DNA of 64,000 nt from Homalodisca vitripennis. Taxonomy: Eukaryota > Arthropoda > Insecta > Hemiptera > Cicadellidae. Position numbers and translations under genes: made by a program. Shown here piece after piece: positions 63,396 through 64,000 of the stretch; the first letter of the stretch is position 1, and each line of letters starts with the position of its first letter. The stretch covers positions 99,440,501 to 99,504,500 of the forward strand of contig NC_060213.1 of assembly GCF_021130785.1 (NCBI RefSeq), given 5' to 3'. The notes beneath the pieces are model-generated. The model was not told the DNA's origin. It did not search any database and saw only the letters and a program-made list of their open reading frames with translations.

Positions 63396-63725
63396 AACGA
63401 AATATCTATTTTACGCCCTCCCGAGCTTGGATTTTGTCAATCCTCAATGAACGTATCTATTTTACGTCTATATAAAAGGTTTTTAAATACCAGACATGTA
63501 TAGCTTTAAAAATGAATTGAGAATTAAGGCAAGAATATAATTTTGGAAGAACGATAGTTAAGATAGAGAAGAAGTATATATTGTCAACCATCAATCATAT
63601 TGTCTGCATAAACAGTTTTAAATACCAGGCATGGGTGGGTTTAAAAAGTAATTGAGAATTGATAAAAGAATAAACATTTTAGAAGAACAATACATATGAT
63701 AGAGAAGAAGATGTATATTGTGCGC
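63396..63725. repeat. Local tandem duplication, ~136-bp period
   Basis: The block starting TTTTAAATACCAGACATG (63481) with TGAATTGAGAATTAAG and GATAGAGAAGAAGTATATAT is repeated from 63615 with TTTTAAATACCAGGCATGG, TAATTGAGAATTGA and GATAGAGAAGAAGATGTATA. Upstream, TATCTATTTTACG occurs twice, about 53 bp apart (near 63402 and 63455). Confidence 0.8.
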
Positions 63726-64000
63726 CAGCACAACTTTTGGGACTCCACCACGTATCAGCTCGTGACTGGAATATGGAGTTGGCTTGACTTAATCAACAGC
63801 TGGATCTCTGTCCCAACATCATTGTCTACACAGAGGTCTCTTGGCTGCTTGGATTCCCAAAAAATCACGTTTAATTCACATTATTTTTTGATTCGTGTTT
63901 TTCTGGGACGTAATCATTTTAAATTACATAAATAAATCATAATGTCTTTTATTTTTTTATTTCAATGTTATTAATGATCTTGTTTATAGTCGCCTTCTTA
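63726..64000. other. AT-rich DNA, no gene seen
   Basis: A 79-codon plus frame (63696-63935) begins in the repeat and has no recognised domain. Nothing else is supported. Confidence 0.5.

Overview
This is a strongly AT-rich stretch of eukaryotic nuclear DNA, most likely from an arthropod and probably an insect. It carries a decayed piggyBac-type transposase, a Tc1/mariner-type element and Jockey/CR1-group non-LTR retrotransposon fragments, with many microsatellites and no prokaryotic gene organisation. Almost every open frame is short and looks like chance in AT-rich DNA. I find no complete conventional host gene. The window is best read as intergenic or intronic sequence filled with decayed mobile DNA.

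Layout. 1-8.2 kb: unannotated AT-rich DNA with a TA/GT microsatellite near 2.5 kb, a possible mobile-element relic near 5.4-5.8 kb, and copies of a dispersed repeat (called repeat R here). 8.2-10.28 kb: reverse-transcriptase half and 3' end of a non-LTR element (+), with frameshifts, ending in an ATT tail. 13.5-14.0 kb: two R copies tail to tail. 14.6-15.35 kb: 5' end and partial transposase of a piggyBac-like element. 15.4-25 kb: mostly empty, with small GC-richer islands. 25.2-25.6 kb: a 182-bp tandem repeat. 29.2-29.5 kb, 31.3-31.4 kb and 44.1-44.3 kb: GC/CpG-richer islands that look like promoter or first-exon sequence. The best is a minus-strand open segment of 41 codons running into a consensus splice donor at 31295. 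33.7-34.6 kb: endonuclease half of a Jockey/CR1-type element (-). 39.9-40.04 kb: a near-perfect palindrome with a TA core. 48-48.7 and 53-53.76 kb: head-to-tail copies of repeat R. 53.8-56.7 kb: a 2.84-kb TA-flanked DNA transposon with terminal inverted repeats of about 600 bp and a broken, 3'-truncated mariner-type transposase. 63.4-63.7 kb: a local tandem duplication.

How it fits together: no pathway can be described. The main biology is transposon turnover, with two different DNA transposon families, at least two non-LTR fragments and one abundant short repeat of unknown class. The apparently novel item is repeat R. It has a fixed order of blocks (a CTCAGCC block, a GCACCATCATCGAA block, an ATATCGTG-GACAGACAG block and a CTCGAGTGATAGGCTTCG block) and recurs on both strands more than a dozen times in 64 kb.
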